Positions 42,820 through 53,234 of a stretch of DNA of 64,000 bases are shown piece after piece. Origin of the DNA: Pomphorhynchus laevis (lineage: Eukaryota; Acanthocephala; Palaeacanthocephala; Echinorhynchida; Pomphorhynchidae); the NCBI GenBank assembly GCA_012934845.2, contig WNNJ02000033.1, forward strand, positions 62,001 through 126,000, read 5' to 3'. The notes beneath the pieces were generated by a model. The model searched no databases. It saw only the letters and a list, made by a program, of their open reading frames with translations, and was not told the origin of the DNA. The position numbers were made by a program, and so were the translations under genes. Positions within the stretch are counted from its first letter, which is position 1; every line of letters starts with the position of its first letter.

Positions 42820-44370
42820 TCTGTTAACCCTACTGATGAGTACTGCCGGCTACAATCAGCTCGTCTATGAGTGATAAAAGAGTCTGTTCTACATGTAATC
42901 AAACTCCGGTTTTCGGAAACATCTACAATTATGAGACTGAAGGTTATAAGCCCCCGGAGCACAGTTTAATACAATCTGATATGAAATTATAAAAATGTAT
43001 CCATCAAAGGATCCTGTGAAAAAGCAAGCAATGACAGCAAGTAAAATTCATGACGAATAAAATTAGGATGGTCTGGAAAGCACATGGTTAGTTTAATGAG
43101 GCTAGGCCATGCTACAACGTTAGCAAATTCTACGAAATGCCTTTTTAATATATCACAAGGCAGCCGAAACGACTGATGATAGTTCACTCTACTGATAAGT
43201 GCTACCGGCTACCATCAGCTCGTCTAGGAGTGACAAGGAAGACTGCTCTACTTGCAATCAAACTCTGGTTTTTGGCTACATTTACAATTATGAGACTGAA
43301 ACTTATTAGCTCCTGAAGCACAGTTTAACACAATATGATATGAAATTAGAAAAATTTATCCTCAAAGGATCCTATGAGAAAGCAAGCAACGACAGCAAGT
43401 AAAATCCCTGCCGAATAAAATTAGGATGATCTGGAAAGCACATGGTTAGTTTAAAGAGGTTAGGCCCATGCTACCACGTTAGCAAATTATCGGAAATGCC
43501 ATTTTAATATATCACAAAGCAGCCGGAACGACTGATGGTAGTTCTTTCTACCGATGAGTGCTGATGGAAACCATCAGCTCGTCTAGGAGTGATAAGGAAG
43601 TCTGCTCTACTTTAATCGAACTCCGGATTTTGGCAACATCTACAATTATGAAACTAAGGCTTATTAGCTTCCGGACCACATTTTAACACAATCCGATATG
43701 AAATTACAAAATTGTATCCTCCAAATAATCCTGTGAGAAAGCAAGCAATGACAGCGAGTAAAATTGCTGTCGAATAAAATTAGGATGATCCGGAAAGCAC
43801 ATGGCTAGTTTAAAGTGGCTAGGCCCATGCTACCACGTTAGCGAATTCTCGGAGATGCCTTTTAAATATATCACAAGGCAGCCGAAACGACTGATGGTAG
43901 TTCGCCCTACTGATGAGTGCTGCCGGCTACAATCAGCTCGTCTAGGAGTGATAAGAAAGTCTGCTCTGCATGTAATCAAACTTCGGTTTTTGGCAACATC
44001 TAAAATTATAAAACTGAAGTTTATTAGCTCCCGTAGCACAGTTTAACACAATCTGATATGAAATTATAAAAATGTATCCTCCAAAGGATCCTGTGAGAAA
44101 GCAAGCAACGACATCAAGTAAACTTTTTGCCGAATAAAATCAGGATGATCTGGAAAGCCCATGGTTAGTTTAAAGAGGCTAGCCATGCTACCACGTCAGC
44201 AAATTCTCGGAGATGCCTTTTTAATATATCACAAGACAGCCGAAACGACTGATGATAGTTCACGCTACTGATGAGTGCTGCCGGCTACCATCAGCTCGTC
44301 TAGGGGTAATAAGGAAGTCTGCTCTACTTGTAATCGATCTCCTGTATTTGGCAACATCTTCAATTATATA
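42820..44370 (+). repeat. Satellite A: ~359-bp tandem repeat with hammerhead-like motifs
   Basis: Four and a half monomers with period 358-360 bp (GATATGAAATT at 42978, 43337, 43695 and 44055). Each full monomer holds GGCAGCC-GAAA-CGA, a CTGATGGTAG-type arm, CTA-CTGATGA-GTGCTGCC, the complementary CTACCATCAG arm, and CTCGTC-TAG. In the monomer at 43877-43945 these lie at 43877-43883 (GGCAGCC), 43884-43887 (GAAA), 43910-43916 (CTGATGA), 43917-43924 (GTGCTGCC) and 43937-43945 (CTCGTCTAG). GCTGCC pairs with GGCAGC (helix II), ACGA with TCGT (helix III) and CTA with TAG (helix I). Within one monomer these pairings cross, but between adjacent monomers they are compatible. Confidence 0.93.
43877..43945 (+). 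ncRNA. Hammerhead-like block in satellite A (best monomer)
   Basis: All core nucleotides are present: CUGAUGA, GAAA following a C that pairs with G10.1, and a UC cleavage dinucleotide after UCG. Helices II and III are good; helix I is only UAG/CUA plus a possible G-C. The order of blocks is permuted, so a functional fold would need two monomers or two RNA molecules. Other monomers: 43159-43224, 43519-43583 (GAAA altered to GGAA, CTGATGA to CCGATGA), 44235-44303. Activity is untested. Confidence 0.55.
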
Positions 44371-44374
44371 TATG

Positions 44375-45335
44375 CCTCCTCAAGCAACACCAAATAGTAT
44401 ATATATTAGTATTGCACGGATGTGGTGAGTATACAACAGTCCAGGATTTCTTACGAAATACGGCATTTATACTGAATGCCGTATTTAGTATAAATGCCGT
44501 ATTTCGTAAGAAATCCTGGACCGTTGTATACTCAGCACATCCGTGCAATACTATTATACCTGCCGTATCCATTAAGATCTAACGAATGCAGTGATAATTC
44601 AGCAACAACCTCTGTCTAGTGTTTAAGGATGGTCCGCACAGCAATTCAATCTGGCTAACAGCGTAAACCTCAGACAATTAAGCAAAGTATGGGAAACGCC
44701 TTTATTCACAATGTCACACAGGCAACCGAAAACGGCCAGTGAGTACTTCATTCTACTGATGAGTGTTGCCGGGTACTCATTGATCGTCTAGAAGTGACAT
44801 GGTGACTGAAAGTCGTGAATCGAAGTCCAGTCTATCAAGCAACACCATTTAGTATAAATGCCGTATTTCGTAAGAAATCCTGGACCGTTGTTTACTCAGC
44901 ACATCCGTGCACTACTATTATACCTGCCGTATCCATTAAGGATCCAACGAGTGCAACGACAATTCAGCAACAACCTCTGCCTAGTGTTTAAGGATGGTCC
45001 GCACAGCAATTCGATCTAGTTAAGAGCGTAAGCCTCAGACAATTAAGCAAAGTGTCGGAAACGCCTTTATTCATAATGTCACACAGGCTACCGAAACGGC
45101 CAGTGAGTACTTCATTCTACTAATGAGTGTTACCAGGTACATAATGGTCGTCTAGAAGTGGCATGGTAACTGAAAGTCGTGAATCGAAGTCTAGTCTATC
45201 AAGCAACACCATTTAGTATATACATAATAGTAGTGCACGGATGTGCTGAGTAGACAACGGTCCAGGATTTCTTACGAAATACGGCATTTATACTATATAT
45301 TTATATATAGCACTGTTTTCCTCATGAGGAGGCAT
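44375..45335 (+). repeat. Satellite B: ~365-bp repeat related to satellite A, with palindromic ends
   Basis: Two monomers (about 44480-44844 and 44846-45210) share the plan of satellite A at low identity. In the first, GGCAACC-GAAA (44721-44731) and CTGATGA-GTGTTGCC (44756-44770) keep helix II through a paired change (GCTGCC/GGCAGC becomes GTTGCC/GGCAAC). The long arm also changes on both sides (CAGTGAGTAC/GTACTCATTG). TCGTC-TAG is retained at 44784-44791. The second copy is more degenerate. Inverted pieces cap the block at both ends (TATGCCTCCTCA near 44372 and TGAGGAGGCATA near 45329). Confidence 0.85.
44406..44556. repeat. ~145-bp palindrome at the left edge of satellite B
   Basis: TATTGCACGGATGTG… (44409 on) is mirrored, around a centre near 44483, by …CACATCCGTGCAATA ending near 44553. 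Both arms include TACGAAATACGGCATTTATA. Such a palindrome would form a cruciform and mark an inversion junction of the repeat unit. Confidence 0.85.
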
Positions 45336-45985
45336 AAACATCATGCTTCATTCTATATATCCTTATCACACCAAGAAATAGAAACGAATTATTCTTGCAA
45401 TATTCATTGTTGCTACTAATGCCCAGTCATCCTATGTGTGACGACAATCTTCAGCAACTGTAGACGCGTTTTGCTTTAGCGAAGCTCCTCAGTGAAGTGA
45501 CTTCATTAATCAACCATAGGTACCTTAACACACGCTTAAACAGTGTTTAAAGATCGAAAAGCAAAATTAATCTTAATCTGAATCATCAGAGGGAATTTAG
45601 GATATGCTCTGTGTATGGCAATGCGTATTGCAGTTTAACCATGCATCATGCACTAAATTGCTTTGAATGGAAATCCTGTTTTACAGGACACTTTTAAATG
45701 TACAAATATATAAAATATAGTTTATTGTTACACCTGTCCTGAGACACCAAATGATGTACTCGTAAATAAATCAATATGTTTTCCTCATGATGAGGCATAA
45801 ATACCAGCCAGCACTCGATATATCCTCATCAGACCAAGAAATAGAACCGAATTAATCTCTTGCCGATAGAACAAAACGATCTTTTTGTTTTAGCTCTTAG
45901 CATCTGTTCTATTCTTCACAAAACTAACTAACTTCTCGATATCTTCAAACAACAATCACTAGACTGACTCACTGAATCCTGGCAT
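45336..45985 (+). repeat. Divergent satellite-like repeats (C)
   Basis: ttttcctcatgaggaggcat at about 45321 recurs as ttttcctcatgatgaggcat at 45780, both followed by tatatcct…accaagaaatagaa. The period is about 450 bp. The segment near 45540 (cagtgtttaaagatcg) recalls satellite B (ctagtgtttaaggatgg), so this is probably a third, older relative. No CTGATGA/GAAA pair was found in it. Confidence 0.55.
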
Positions 45986-45989
45986 TATG

Positions 45990-47690
45990 AATTAGGACAA
46001 CCTTGCAATTCGTAATCTACGTTCCTTCGGTTTTTTCTTTTGTTGACTCGGCTCGCCCCATTGACTCAACAAAATCAACTACTTCTTATAATTATTGCGG
46101 AATCGTCGCCTTCGCTCGTATCCCTTCGTCAAAATATCAATATCCCGTTCATTCCTGTTCACACCTCTTTTACTTTATGTCGACCATGACAACTCATCGA
46201 CCTCACTTCCATGCGTTTCACTATCCTTGACTCTCCTTTCTTGTCGCATTCTGCAATTTTTTGACAGCTGATAGTCTATCCACAGTGTTCACGAATGATA
46301 TCTATACCATCCTCGATTCTATTTCACCACTCCAGTCTCGAATTCCTATACGCTTCTCGTGTTCCCCTGGTTCGACACTTACTGTAAAATTTCTAGGCGC
46401 ATTCTACATCATTCTTTGATAGTCTTTCTTCGTTTTCTCAAACGTGATTACACTTATATCTCTAGTCATCGTGCTCATTACTTTAATCTTCGACGCTCCA
46501 GTCACTCTCTTGTACGTGATAAATGTATACTTTTTTGGTAAATCAAGGTCGCATCATATTCTGAGCAAACGTATAATAGGAGAACCTTCAATTATCTTCT
46601 TGCTCACACTTCTAACGTTCACTCCATCCCTATGTATGTACTTAAATATATTTATTGCATCATATCACAGTTCCTTACCACCCTTTTCAATTGTTCTCAA
46701 CGTAGCTGCATTTTTCTAAAAAGCTGAAAAGCAACCATCATACGTCCTCTTCTAAATAAACCGTCCCTCGATCCTTTACTTCCATCGTCATACCGCCAGA
46801 TTTCCCTTCTTCTGACCTTATGTAAAATTATTGAGCGTATTATGTTATATTAAGTCCATCTAAACCTTGTTTCTTTACATTCATACCCGTTTTCAATATG
46901 CCTTTCGTTCTAATCACTCTACTGAACTTGTTTGTCTAAACGTTTTCAGTGATCTACTTCAAGCCCACGATATGAAACTATGAAGTGTCGTAATATCTCT
47001 TGACTTGTCTTCTGCTTCTGATATTTGGTGATTATTCTGTTCTACTATACCTGCTTCGTCACGACTATAGATTCTCATTTCCAACCGTAGCCTGGTTCAC
47101 ATCTTATCTCTCTAAATGCTAGTTTTGTGTTCACTCAAACTCCTCTTCATCTATATCTTCTTCCATCTTGCACGGTGTGCCACAAGACTTCGGTACTCTT
47201 CTTTTCTCCCTTTCGGCGACTTGTTTCCCGAATATAAACGGGAGGAGTAACTCCCATTAATCATCCATTTCCACGTAGGCAATTTTATTCTAGCGATCGG
47301 TTACTATTATCTCTAATGATGAACCATATTATTATTCTTATCCCCAAATCCGTTTTGATGCCGATGTTTCGGCTTTTCGCTCACTCCTTGCTACGGTTCT
47401 GATTTTTGAATTTTGTGTTTACTCAAACTCCTCTTTATCTCTCTCTTCTATCTCGGAGATGTTCTACAAGGCTCCGCTTTAGGTCGTATTTTCCTTCTCG
47501 GTGACTTGTCTGTTATAACTCGTGACTATAACTTTCATGATTAAGAATGCCGATGATATCATCTACTCTCATGCGCATTATCTCTGTATCTGCGACTTCG
47601 CTACTTCTACCAGAAATTGTCCTACGTCTATCTCCAACCATATTTCCTCTCTTCGTCTAGCTCTTAATTCTGAAAATCAGATCAGATAAC
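45990..47690 (+). mobile_element. LINE fragment (same group as the 62.6-64 kb element)
   Basis: Plus-strand pieces include NKPSLDPLLPSSYRQISLL and CKIIERIML (RT entry), SLHSYPFSI…CLSKRF, then VCHKTS (degenerate motif B), FPFRRLV and later SSTLMRIISVSA, parallel to QYADDILIYAHAPAHRIHSIA of the 63-kb element. Frames change often, and there is an internal repeat of the FVFTQTPL segment (47132 and 47408). Both ends are missing. The right end joins the solo terminal-repeat copy abruptly at about 47685. Confidence 0.7.
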
Positions 47691-47985
47691 TAATAAATAA
47701 ATATAAGATTTTATACAATTTATATTTATATCAAGTTAAAATTCAAAATTTAAATATAAAATTAACGTCATTTGTATGATCTGACTAATAAATAAGAGAC
47801 TATGTATAAGAATAAGGATTAGAGGTGATCAGAAGGAACTGCTATGTAATCAAGTTTCGACTTATATTCATCGACCCAACATAGAAGTAGGGTCAAATAT
47901 GCGCTAATGACGTATTTCCTCTGATAAAATTTGATTATTTAATGTACTTTATTCTAATACAAAGCATATTGTTTATATTCATCCA
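47690..47985 (-). repeat. Solo copy C of the Penelope-associated structured repeat
   Basis: Reverse complement of the unit at 53235-53590. Reading on the minus strand: …CAGAGGAAATACGTCATTAG, the long stem-loop, CGAAACTTGATTACATAGCAG, TTCCTTCTGATCACCTCTAATCC, an AT-rich part, ending AGTTATCTGATCTG near 47686. The structural pairs are mostly retained (CTATGT/ACATAG), but the CTGATGA box reads CTGATCA, so this copy is probably inactive. Confidence 0.75.
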
Positions 47986-48565
47986 TTAAAAATTCTCGCT
48001 TCATAATTTAAATAAAGTATTAATAATATTTTGCTGTTTTGTTTATTGTAAAATTATAAGAAAAAGAAAAAATCCATTAAACTTACTTAAAAATTAGCAT
48101 AAAAGTAATGTCGTATCAAGAATACAGTTTCAGTATTTCCGTCAGATGTTATATTAACAGGAAAACAAAGTCCACAGGTCAATAATAACTTGTCATTAGA
48201 ACAAATCAGATCAGATAACTGAACCTACGTATTTTATACGATATATAAATAAAGATAAATAATATAATTATATAAGATTTTATAGAATTTGTATTTATAT
48301 CAAGTTAAAATATAAAATTGAAATTTAAAATAAAAGTAAATTAGATAATGTCGATTGTAGTCATTTAGATAATGCCGTAGATAAAAGAACCCGATTTAAA
48401 ATATTTAATTGTTTTACTGCTACTTAGTGCAGAGCTATTGGCCGAAGTGACCCTATAATTTTCTTGAAAATAAAATCACACTCGGTGTTATTCCCGCTAT
48501 TATATTATAGATCACATTTTAATTTATATTTTTCAATTATAAATTTTATCGTTTTAAATTATTTG
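47986..48565. other. AT-rich spacer with a partial terminal-repeat copy
   Basis: 48205-48320 repeats the AT-rich end of the Penelope-associated unit (cagatcagataactgaacctacgta…tatatcaagttaaaat). The rest is unassigned. Confidence 0.5.
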
Positions 48566-48569
48566 TCGT

Positions 48570-49320
48570 TATATTATTATTTATTACAAGACTTTGACAC
48601 ATAAAAGAGTCATTTTGTCTGATCACAATATTAAGAAAAGAAAGAAAAAAAAGAAAGACAAAAAAGTAGTTCAGCAATAATAAATTGTCACATATAGTTA
48701 TATATTTCCTGCAAAGAATCTTCTCTTTTTATCCACATGCTCAGCGCATTCTGGAAAGATTTGTACTGTGCCATAGACACGATCGAATTCGGCAATCGGT
48801 TCCATAGGTTTACCGCTCTGTGAGATAATCGCAAGTATCTATGACATTTCCCGTGTGATTGCACAACAACTGATAAAGAGTGTCCTCTGTGGCTCGGGCG
48901 ATTATTTAGAATAACGGATTCCGATGGATAACCAGGAAATACATGGATCATTCGCCATAACTGTAATAAATCATTGTACACATATCTCTTGTAAACTGAA
49001 GTAATATTTAGTTGGCTTAGTCTATTACAGTAGGCGATGTTCCGAAGACCAGAACATAGCTTGGAAAATCGGCGAAGAATCTTTTCTAATTGGTTTATTT
49101 CACCACGCGTAGAAGGAAAAGTCGCCGGCGAAGCATAATCAATGATTGGTCTGATCAACGCCTTATATAATAGTGAGAACTGAGACGGTGGAAGCGAACT
49201 AAAGGTATTTTTGATCATGTAAATAATTTTTCTCGACGTGTTGCATATATTTTCAGTATTGAGGTCGGTTTTAAACGAATTCTGGACAATTATCCCAAGA
49301 TAATTGTCCAGAATTCGTTT
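48570..49320 (-). mobile_element. 5'-truncated CR1-like LINE (same family as 55.3-59.5 kb)
   Basis: The minus-strand frame 49218-48688 (176 residues) is the ORF2 C terminus: LYKALIRPIIDYASPATFPSTRGEINQLEKILRRF, NRLSQLNITS and NLWNRLPNS, ending YNYM. The 55.3-kb element ends YNIM and has a matching layout. The 3' UTR shares tgatcag…cttgtaata and (TAA)-type tails. Coding similarity continues upstream to about 49300 (LGIIVQNSFKTDLNTENI), where the copy is truncated at a perfect 22-bp hairpin. Confidence 0.85.
49273..49320. repeat. Perfect 22-bp inverted repeat at the LINE 5' junction
   Basis: Arms 49273-49294 and 49299-49320 (AAACGAATTCTGG… and complement) surround a CCAA loop. One arm is LINE coding sequence. 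The other looks like a snap-back copy of it at the truncation point, as can arise when second-strand synthesis folds back during LINE integration. Confidence 0.85.
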
Positions 49321-49389
49321 GTCCAGAATAATTATATTGTTATAATTTCATCAATTATAATTTTATAGTTATTTTTATAAATATTATTC

Positions 49390-50935
49390 TAGTTAGTGGC
49401 TGGGACAGATATCTTGTTGTCAGCAGAGAGAGTACATCAAGGGGATCCACAAGCCCTTATGTTATTTACCCTGACCGTCAACGAAATTGCTAGCCAGGCA
49501 CAGTCATAATTTAGCGCTTGGTATCTAGATGACTACATTCCTGGTGGTGACAAAATTGCTTTGCTTCACGATATCCAATGGATAATCCATGAAAGATCAT
49601 CAATCGGCCTTCATTTACATCCCACCAAGTCAAAAATAATAGCTAACTGATACTGTATGTTCGTTCAAATAGTCGATTTATTCCCAGGATGCCAGTTCGT
49701 TAACTCTAACGAGGCGCTTGTCTTAGGCAGTCCGGTTGGAAGTTCTTCATCTGCTGAAAGAATTTTCTTCGAGTGTATTCCGAATCTTAAAGAGATAGCT
49801 CATCGTTTGATAATACTCGCTAAACAAGATGCCGTTTTCCTGTTATGACCCAGCTTCCACATACCTAGAATTTCCATTAATTACGCAGTGCACCATGCTT
49901 CGATTGCAGGCCTTCGTTGCATGCATACGACGAAACCCTACGCGAATCTTTGGGCAAATTGCTTAATCTTAACATCAGTGATAAGGCATGAGCTCTTAGA
50001 AATTTTCCTAAGCAAGACAGTCAATATTACCGCCTCCCCATCGTATCTTGCTGGAACGTTGGATTTAGTAGGGCCCTTGCTGGGCCCGGATCTCGGGAGC
50101 CTTAGCGGGATTAAAAGTGCGACCTACATTTCAGGAGTGGCACACTGGACCGAATTGTGTAGAGAGAATACACCGACGGAATCTAATGTTCAAAAACGTT
50201 TGTATCGTCCCTTGCACATGCTGACAAGGAAGTCCCTCCTTTCTTCGGCAGAAACGGCTAAAAGTCGTGCGCGGTTGCTAGGCGTAGCTGGAAAGGACTC
50301 CGGGGCGTTTATAACGGCGCTGCCCATTTTAGATGTTAGCACTAGGATCGACGACATATCTTTTGCTAAGCGGTTACACTCCATCTTGGCATTCAGTTTA
50401 GCGTGGAAATGCTATATGGGTGCGGAATGAACATATATTCATCATGATTGCATGGTCTCGACTGCCTGAGTGTTAAATCGCGACACTACCGCCACTCCGA
50501 ATTGAACAGGATTTTTAAATCGGCTCTTTCAGCAGCAGGAGTACCGTCTCGCCTAGAGCCAGCAGGGCTACTGTGGAACGACGATGAGCGCCCACATAGT
50601 GGATTACTGATATCGCGGAAAAATGGAAACTCCTATTATGGGATTTCACTTGCATGAATACTCTAGTACCAACTTATGAAGCTTTTGCTGTCGTGTCCGA
50701 GGGCAGTGTAGCCAATTTAGCAGAGCTCCGTAAGCGTGAAAAATATAGCGAATTAGATAATCGACATTTCGTTTTCATGCCGATTGCCATTGAAACTTTG
50801 GAAGCTTTTAGGAAGAATACGACTTTGTTCATAAAGATGCTTGGAAACAAAATCAAAAGAGCGACTGGGGAAGCACGCGCTACATTCTTCCTCATTGAAA
50901 TGAAAGTCATACAACTCTAACTATTGTAGGATGAC
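49390..50935 (+). mobile_element. R2/NeSL/CRE-type LINE 3, 5'-truncated and decayed
   Basis: Starts within RT at motif B (RVHQGDPQALMLFTLTVNEI, ~49425), then motif C AWYLDDYIPGGD (~49520), thumb pieces (ALVLGSPVGSSSSAERIFFE; 49888-50430 frame with GPDLGSLSGIKSATYISGVAHW), and an end near 50920 with NKIKRATGEARATFFL. The last block is the region just before the C terminus in R2-like ORFs. It resembles LINE 1 more than LINE 2 (YLDD instead of YADD) but is a separate lineage. Confidence 0.8.
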
Positions 50936-50939
50936 GTGA

Positions 50940-51300
50940 GTGTTACTTTTATGTACCATTCAGGGCAGGGAAGACAACAAAAACTCATTTACAGAATGTT
51001 TAAAAGGAAATTAGTTCATCTACAGATTCAAGTTTAAATGCGATAATCTTCAAATCATAAGGGTTTCTTTTGGGAAGCATCTTTTTGATCTGCTAAAATA
51101 GCAAATTTTAGTCATAATTTTGGATCAAATCTCATTTCGAATGGTAAATTTACCATCTGGCTTAATTTTATTGTCATTATCACCGAATTATCACGTAACA
51201 CTTAACGCTTCATATTCATGCAAAGCTCGTTTAATAAATGTAGAACATTGCACTTTATATTATTTAAGCAAATAACATTTTGACAAAATGTGAAGAATAA
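50940..51300. other. Spacer between LINE 3 and the Penelope-like element
   Basis: AT-rich, no gene recognised, no clear upstream copy of the Penelope-associated terminal repeat. Confidence 0.4.
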
Positions 51301-53234
51301 TCAATTTATTATAATAACAATAGAAAATAACAATGTAATAACAATAGAAATTATACATTAACCATAAACTTCATTAATAAATGTATAGATAACATAAATA
51401 TAGCCGGACTTTTAAATAATTCTAAAAGTAAAGAAATAATAGGGTCAGATTTAAGTAAATATATTCCTAAAATAAGGTATAAACTCCTACCACCATTAGG
51501 ACGAAAAATTTGTAATTATAATAAAGAATTAAAATCAATATGTAACGATAATATTAGAAACATAATGGAAACAGAATGCAATTGTAAAAGTCTTAGTTTT
51601 GATAAAATAAATGAACATATATGTACCCATAATCTAGAATTAATTGAAAATTGTGAATTAAGAAAGCTGCTATCAAAAGGGTATAAATATAGATTAAATA
51701 ATAACAACGACAAAAATAAAATTTACAATTCGTTATATAATGACTTAAATGCTTACTTTGATATGTTGAAAAAACAAAGTAAAAGCTTAAATACATAAAA
51801 AATAAACATAAGATAAACATTTGGAAAATTAAAAATAAAATGAAAATAACAAATAATTATAAAAGAAAAGATAAAATTAATAAAGATATGTATAAAGAAC
51901 TTACTAAATTAAAGGATAACTATATAATAACAACTATTGATAAAGCTAGTAATAACTTTGTCTTCATATGCAAAAAGCTTTATTATGATATACTAGTGAA
52001 AGAGGTTAATTCTAATGATTTAAATGTAAATCCAACATATGAACGTAGTGAGTTGAGTTTAGAAACAATTATTACAAGTCACTGTTCTATAATGGATAAA
52101 AAGGGTATAAAGGTTGAATTAGATAATAAAACTATACCTATATTATATTGGAATCCAAAATTACATAAAAATCCAATAAAACCTAGGTTCATATGTAGTG
52201 CGTTTAAATGTATATTAAAACCACTTTCTGTCTATATAAATAAAATACTTAAAGTAATTAAAGCACACTTTAAAAAATATTGCAAGGTAATCGAAATTAA
52301 TACTGGTATAAAACACTATTTCAGTATTAATTCTACAAAAGAATTTTTAGAACAAACAAAAGGAATAAATTTTCAAAATATAAATACATACGATTTTAGT
52401 ACTCTTTATACAAATCTAGGTTTAGTAGATATTAAAGAAGCGTTAGTAAAATTAATTAATCTTATATTCGGAAAAAGATATACATATATATGTTATAATA
52501 ATTATAACGCCTATCTAACAAAAATTAAACCATCAAATAAATATAAATATATGGATAAAATTGAATTAATAGAATCCTTAAATATTTTGATAAATCAAAA
52601 TTATTTAAAAGTAGGGACATCTATATTTAGACAAGTAAAAGGTGTTCCAATGGGTGGTAATAGTAGCCCATTATAGCTGACTTATTTTAAGCTTCATTGA
52701 ATATGAATTTGTTCATAACTGTGTAAAAACTAAATCTAAACAATATAAATATATGAAATATATGTTTCGATACATTGATGATATATGTGTATTTAATTCT
52801 AATAATTTTTATTCAATTAGTGAGCACATTTATCCAGAAAACCTTATTCTTAACAAAACCAATATTAATGATAAAGAAGGTGTATATCTAGATATGAACA
52901 TTAAATTAACATTAACTAAAACTACTATTAATTTATATCGTAAAGATGACATATTTAAATTTACAAGAAACATATTTTTGCATGAGCATTCATGCATACC
53001 ATATAATATAAAATATAATACATTAAATAATGAAATTTTAAGAATTGCAACAATATGTAATGATATTGGCTTTCTTCAAAATCATTTAAATAATTTAATA
53101 GATACATATTTTAAACTAGGTTACTATAAAAATAATATCAAGCAGAAAATAATAAAATATATAAATCAACACAATAATATAAAGAATAAATTTAAACTCT
53201 TAAGTGGCAAATTTTTATGGATGGATAATAAATA

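Noticed and set aside
42820-45210. CRISPR-like array
   Set aside because: Monomers are ~360 bp head-to-tail satellites with no short repeats and unique spacers; the genome is eukaryotic.
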